From JBGPIT01 sp041485125 (lineage in GTDB: Bacteria; Desulfobacterota; Binatia; UTPRO1): 46,221 nt of DNA. Shown here piece after piece: positions 42,709 to 46,221 of this stretch. The notes beneath the pieces are model-generated. The model saw only the letters and a program-made list of their open reading frames with translations. It ran no database searches and was not told where the DNA came from. The DNA lies in assembly GCA_041485125.1 (NCBI GenBank), contig JBGPIT010000003.1, positions 1-46,221 on the forward strand. Reading direction: 5' to 3'. The translations under genes were made by a program, and so were the position numbers. Within the stretch, counting starts at the first letter, position 1. Each line of letters opens with the position of its first letter.

Positions 42709-43989
42709 CTACGGAGCCGTGCGAACCGCTTCGAGCACGGTCTCGACGTGCTCGGTCTGCGGGAACAGATCGAGGGGCTGGACGCGATCGACGACGTACT
42801 GCGCCGTCGCGAGCGTCCGCACGTCGCGCGCGAGGGTTGCCGGATCGCACGACACGTAGAGGATCCGCGGCGGCCGTAACCGCGCGAGCTGTTGCGCGAC
42901 CTTGCCGGCGCCTCCGCGCGGCGGATCGAGAAGGACGAGGTCGGCACCCGTGTATCCCTGCTGCCGCAGGAAATGCTCCGCGGACGCGGTCTCGAAGCGT
43001 GCCGCCGTGAGGCGACTCGCCGCCGCGCTCGCGACCGCCGCCTCGATTGCGGCGCGCTCCCGATCGATTCCCACGACGGCGGCTCCCGTCGCAGCGAGCG
43101 GCAGGCTCAAGTTGCCGGCGCCGCAGAAGAGGTCGAGGACCTTGCGCGCCGGTGTCGCGAGCTGACGGACGACCTCGACGAGCAGCCGATTCGCGGCGGC
43201 GTTCACCTGGCTGAAGGTCCCGGCGCGCTGGACGAGCTGCGGAGACGCGCCGTGCTCGGCGGTCGTGATGGAGGCATCGCCCCACTCGTGGTGCCAGCCG
43301 CGACCGACGATCCGGACGCCGGCGACGGAGCCGCCGCCCGCCAGCAGCGTCGTGATCGACGTCGCATCGGCAGGGCGAAATGCGCCGCTCGCGCTCATGT
43401 GCACGACGATGCCGCCGCGGCCGTTGGTCGTGAGCTCGACGCTGTCGACCGTCGTGGCGAGCCCGCGCACCAACGCCCGGAGCGCGGGGAGCACCGCCGA
43501 GATCGCCGGCTCCGCGACCACGCAGGCGTCGATCTCGACGACCTCCTGCGAGCGGGGGCGGACGTAGCCGACGCGCCGGTCGTGGTCGACGTGGAGGCGG
43601 ATGCGGTGCCGGTAACGCCATTCGTCGGGCGAGGCGATGATCGGCAGCTCACGCCGTGCCTGGACGCCGGCGATGCGCGCCAGGGCCTCGTGTACGTTCG
43701 CCGCCTTCGCCGCGAGCTGCGCCGCGTAGGTGACGTGCTGCCACGGGCAGCCGCCACAGGAGGCGACCCAGGGGCAAGGCGGCACCCGGTACTCCGCGCC
43801 GGTCGCGAGGCGCTCGACGACCTCGGCGCGCGCGAAGCTGCCGCGATCCTCGACGATCCGCGCGCGGATGCGGTCGCCCGGCGCGGCACCGGCTACGAAG
43901 ATCGCTTGCCCATCGTGGCGCGCGATCGCGTCGGGGCCGTTGGTGAGTGCGAGCACGTCGAGCTCGATCGCGCGGGTCTCGGGGGTCAT
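42709..43989 (-). CDS. 23S rRNA / tRNA uracil-5 methyltransferase (RumA/TrmA family)
   Basis: S-adenosylmethionine-dependent m5U methyltransferase. A TRAM-like N-terminal domain is followed by a four-Cys [4Fe-4S] site (C72-x5-C78-G-G-C81 and C156), FSQVN (259-263), the SAM motif DLFCGAGN (286-293), DPPR (355-358) and the catalytic Cys381 in YVSCDP. The ATG at 43989 is given; ATG at 44016 would add nine residues. Which base in rRNA or tRNA is modified cannot be told from sequence. Confidence 0.9.
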   Translation of the reverse strand: MTPETRAIELDVLALTNGPDAIARHDGQAIFVAGAAPGDRIRARIVEDRGSFARAEVVERLATGAEYRVPPCPWVASCGGCPWQHVTYAAQLAAKAANVHEALARIAGVQARRELPIIASPDEWRYRHRIRLHVDHDRRVGYVRPRSQEVVEIDACVVAEPAISAVLPALRALVRGLATTVDSVELTTNGRGGIVVHMSASGAFRPADATSITTLLAGGGSVAGVRIVGRGWHHEWGDASITTAEHGASPQLVQRAGTFSQVNAAANRLLVEVVRQLATPARKVLDLFCGAGNLSLPLAATGAAVVGIDRERAAIEAAVASAAASRLTAARFETASAEHFLRQQGYTGADLVLLDPPRGGAGKVAQQLARLRPPRILYVSCDPATLARDVRTLATAQYVVDRVQPLDLFPQTEHVETVLEAVRTAP

Positions 43990-44042
43990 GGCGACTCGAA
44001 GCGCCGAGTCTACCATGCCGGCGCGACGTGTGGACCGCCGTG

Positions 44043-44393
44043 TTACTCGGGTCGCGCGGCGCCGGCGTCGTCGTCGGGATGCGGCGTCGCGGCGACCACC
44101 GGCGCGCGGGCGCTCGCGACCGGCTCCGGCCGGCCACGCTGGAGCGAGTCGAAGCGGTCCTGCAGCTCCTCGAAGCGCGACGCCATCTTCTCGGTCACAT
44201 GTGCGACCTCCTCGAGGCGCCGCGTGACGAACGCGCGCTGGTCGTCCGCCTCGCGGATCTTCGCTTCGAGCTCTTGCACGCGCGGGTTCGCCTCGATCAG
44301 GTAGTTGCCCGCGCCCGAGGTGACGAGAAACCCGGTGCCGATCGCGCCGAGGACGAAGCCCAAGAGAAACCCGAACAGCACCTTCAGAATCAT
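44043..44393 (-). CDS. small membrane-anchored coiled-coil protein
   Basis: A 116-residue protein with one N-terminal membrane segment (about 3-25; VLFGFLLGFVLGAIGTGFLV), then a coiled coil (about 36-80; RVQELEAKIREADDQ...RRLEEVAHVTEKM) and a Pro/Ala-rich tail. It overlaps the upstream acetyltransferase by 4 bp (ATGA) and has a GGAGGGAG ribosome site. Function is unknown. Confidence 0.75.
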   Translation of the reverse strand: MILKVLFGFLLGFVLGAIGTGFLVTSGAGNYLIEANPRVQELEAKIREADDQRAFVTRRLEEVAHVTEKMASRFEELQDRFDSLQRGRPEPVASARAPVVAATPHPDDDAGAARPE

Positions 44394-44836
44394 GCGTCTC
44401 CCTCCAGTGGTGTCTGCGCCCGGAGCGCCTGGACCAGCATCCGCGGCCCTGCCGTCCAGCCGTCGGCGGCGAGACGGTCGGCGATCGTCGGCGCGGCGTC
44501 GTCGTCGAGCTGCAGCTCGAGCCGCGTACAGCCCCGCGCGAGCGCGCGTGCGCGCGCGCAATCGACCAGCAGGGACGCGGCGTCCGAAGCGCCGTGCAGC
44601 TGACGGATCACGGCGGTTGGATGCTGCAGACCGCGAGCGTAGGCGATCAGCGCCATCCCGACGAGGGCGCGATCGTCCTCACGCTCGACCAGGTACAGGT
44701 CCTCGCGCAGCGTGGTCACCAATCGGCGGAAGCGCTTGCGATCGGCGCGGGCCGCGGGTGTCCCGGGCGCGAGCAGCGTCCGCACGCGCTCGAAGTCGTC
44801 GCGCCGGGCGCGGCGGACCTTCAGCTCCACTGGCAT
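44390..44836 (-). CDS. GNAT family N-acetyltransferase
   Basis: A 148-residue GNAT-like protein (VRRARRDDFERVRTLL..., DLYLVEREDDRALVGMALIAYARGLQ, RLELQLDDDAAPTIADRLAADGW). The pyrophosphate-binding loop is divergent, so this is a moderate call. Its stop overlaps the coiled-coil gene (ATGA). The ATG at 44836 is chosen because upstream open frame is an extension into the protease gene. Substrate unknown. Confidence 0.7.
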   Translation of the reverse strand: MPVELKVRRARRDDFERVRTLLAPGTPAARADRKRFRRLVTTLREDLYLVEREDDRALVGMALIAYARGLQHPTAVIRQLHGASDAASLLVDCARARALARGCTRLELQLDDDAAPTIADRLAADGWTAGPRMLVQALRAQTPLEGDA

Positions 44837-44890
44837 CGCAGCGCGTCTTACCAACTGACGCACGGCCCGGCCAGCCGACCGCGGTGAGAG

Positions 44891-44941
44891 GAGAGAAAAG
44901 CGACCGCCGACTACCAGCCGCGGAAGGCCGGTAGTCGGCGG
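44891..44941 (-). terminator. rho-independent terminator after the protease gene
   Basis: A perfect 12-bp stem (CCGCCGACTACC at 44904-44915 with GGTAGTCGGCGG at 44930-44941) with a 14-base loop is followed on the minus strand by a T-rich tract (TCGCTTTTCTCTCC). It lies just after the metalloprotease stop at 44965. Confidence 0.85.
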
Positions 44942-44964
44942 GAAGGAAGGAAAGGGCGAGGCGA

Positions 44965-46221
44965 TTACTTCGTCTTCTGCTTGCAGCGGACACGCGTCGC
45001 GCGTGAGTTCATCGAGCAGCCGCTCGCGCTGACGTAGCTGTCGCCGCCGATCAGCAGCTCGATCTCGAGCGCGGGCTCGCGGCCGCCGCTCAAGTCGAGG
45101 CCGTTGGCGGAGGCGGTGAAGTTGTACACGGCGCCGTCGCGCGAGGTGAGCGTCACCGCGGTCAGGCCGCCGAGGACGCCCTGACGGTCGCGATACGCGA
45201 GGCGAGTGCCGCGCTTGTTCGAGACCCAATGACCGCCCGGAACGGTCTGGTGCACCACGACCATCCCGTCGGGGTTCCGTACCGTGATGGTCACGGCGTT
45301 GCCGACGATGTCGGGCAGGGTCATGCGGCCGGTGTGCGACTCGAAGTTGCCGAGCAGGCTGAGCGTGTCTTTGTCGAGGCGCTTGTCGACGTGCAGGCTC
45401 ATGCGCTTCATGTCGAGAAGACCGCACGCATCGGAGGTGCTCTGATCGGCATTGGAGCGCGCGATGCAGTTGTCGCAGGCGTCGCCGATGCCGTCGTCGT
45501 CGAGATCGTTCTGGTCGGCGTTCTGCGTCGTCGGGCAATTGTCGGACACGTCGGGCACGCCGTCGCCGTCCTGATCGGGCGCGGGCGGCGGGGTCGGCTG
45601 CGGGGTCGGAGTCGGGTTCGAGCCGGTCGGGGTCGGGTTCGGATCGCTGCCCTGCTGCGGGTAGATGAAGGTCACGCCCGCGATGTCGTCCGCCTTGAGG
45701 GAGGCGCCACGGCCATCGAAGTGGGCGTAGGCGTACATGGTCGCGGTGGCGTCATCCGAGTGCGCGAGGCCGATGGTGTGGCCGATCTCGTGCGTCGCGA
45801 CCTCCGAGAGGTTGGTCTTGTTCCAGAAGCTGCAGGCCGACCAGCCGTTGTTGAAGACGATGTCGCCCTCGACGATCTGCCGGAAGGAGACGCCGTTCAC
45901 GATCTTGGTCGCGCCGCCGCCGCAGTAGCCGCCGACGGCGAGCACGCCGCCGCAGCCGTTCGGATCCGACACCGAGCTCGAGGGGTCGTTGAAGACGATC
46001 TTGCTGGTGCCGTCGCAGAAGGTTCCCGAGGCGTCGGACAGTCCGGCGACCGCGAGCGTGATCGAGGCGGTCGGCACGTCGGTCCAGGCTTTGAACGCCG
46101 CGGCGATCGCCGCGACCGAGTCGGTGGCCCCGATCTTCGCGTCACCGGTGCCGTCGACGTAGTACTTGACCGGCTTGCCTTCGTCCGGCTCGAACCAGCG
46201 CATGTTGTTGAAGAGCTTGAA
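44965..46221 (-). CDS. secreted matrixin-type zinc metalloprotease with thrombospondin type 3 repeats (partial)
   Basis: The frame is open to the window edge, so the N-terminus (including any signal peptide) is missing. The catalytic zinc motif HEIGHTIGLAHS (HExxHxxGxxH) marks a matrixin-like (M10) metalloprotease. It is followed by a Pro/Thr-rich linker and calcium-binding thrombospondin type 3 repeats (DQDGDGVPDVSDNC...DLDDDGIGDACDNC), then a beta-rich C-terminal domain. Several Cys pairs suit an exported protein. It is probably secreted or surface-bound, degrading extracellular protein. Stop TAA at 44965-44967; terminator follows. Confidence 0.85.
   Translation of the reverse strand, partial: FKLFNNMRWFEPDEGKPVKYYVDGTGDAKIGATDSVAAIAAAFKAWTDVPTASITLAVAGLSDASGTFCDGTSKIVFNDPSSSVSDPNGCGGVLAVGGYCGGGATKIVNGVSFRQIVEGDIVFNNGWSACSFWNKTNLSEVATHEIGHTIGLAHSDDATATMYAYAHFDGRGASLKADDIAGVTFIYPQQGSDPNPTPTGSNPTPTPQPTPPPAPDQDGDGVPDVSDNCPTTQNADQNDLDDDGIGDACDNCIARSNADQSTSDACGLLDMKRMSLHVDKRLDKDTLSLLGNFESHTGRMTLPDIVGNAVTITVRNPDGMVVVHQTVPGGHWVSNKRGTRLAYRDRQGVLGGLTAVTLTSRDGAVYNFTASANGLDLSGGREPALEIELLIGGDSYVSASGCSMNSRATRVRCKQKTK

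Overview
The window is about 46 kb of very GC-rich bacterial DNA, densely packed with ordinary bacterial genes, many of them overlapping by 4 bp (ATGA/GTGA). GTG starts are common and Shine-Dalgarno sites are clear. Gene content suggests an uncultured, free-living Gram-negative bacterium: a type IV pilus ATPase, pyruvate phosphate dikinase, a LolA-like periplasmic protein, secreted multiheme cytochromes, and Cys/Lys-rich secreted modules. I think a deltaproteobacterial or Binatota-like lineage is likely; this is inference from gene style and base composition, not a database match.

Layout. 1-442 has no gene but holds a long GC-rich inverted repeat. 443-7621 (minus) is a run glyS > ppdK > aroE > pilB. 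7798-9875 (plus) is a PAS-PAS-GAF histidine kinase broken by two frameshifts, ending in a ~166 bp palindromic MITE-like element with TA at both ends. 10065-10913 (minus) is recO, divergent from grpE-dnaK (terminator at 13745-13778) and then dnaJ-thiL-two CorC-like CBS proteins-larB-ABC1 kinase-GlxA-type regulator-DJ-1/PfpI enzyme (plus, to 22283). A LolA-like secreted protein (minus) is followed by a ~490 bp regulatory gap.

23697-29553 (plus) is the most unusual part: three consecutive secreted proteins (a beta-helix protein, a pentaheme cytochrome, and a monoheme / Ca-loop / Ig-like protein). Each carries two copies of a Cys/Lys-rich helical half-module, and all six copies keep two cysteines exactly 22 positions apart (C-x21-C). 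I do not recognise this module as a named family. It may mark a cell-surface redox or adhesion system.

29628-31247 (minus) is thiS-thiG-thiE. 31329-37921 (plus) is alr-purH-purD-purE-tsaC-DUF1015. 37929-40644 is a MoxR ATPase / VWA protein pair with an opposing small membrane gene between them. 40662-44836 holds a PqqD-like/MEMO fusion, a small Rieske protein, an 81-aa unknown protein, an rRNA/tRNA m5U methyltransferase, a membrane-anchored coiled-coil protein and a GNAT. The right edge cuts a secreted matrixin-type metalloprotease with thrombospondin type 3 repeats.

How it fits together: the core is housekeeping (protein folding, purine, thiamine, cell wall, translation), and the accessory interest lies in the secreted trio, small dispersed palindromic elements, and several unusual fusions or orphan maturation genes. 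No tRNA, rRNA, CRISPR array or complete transposase gene was seen.
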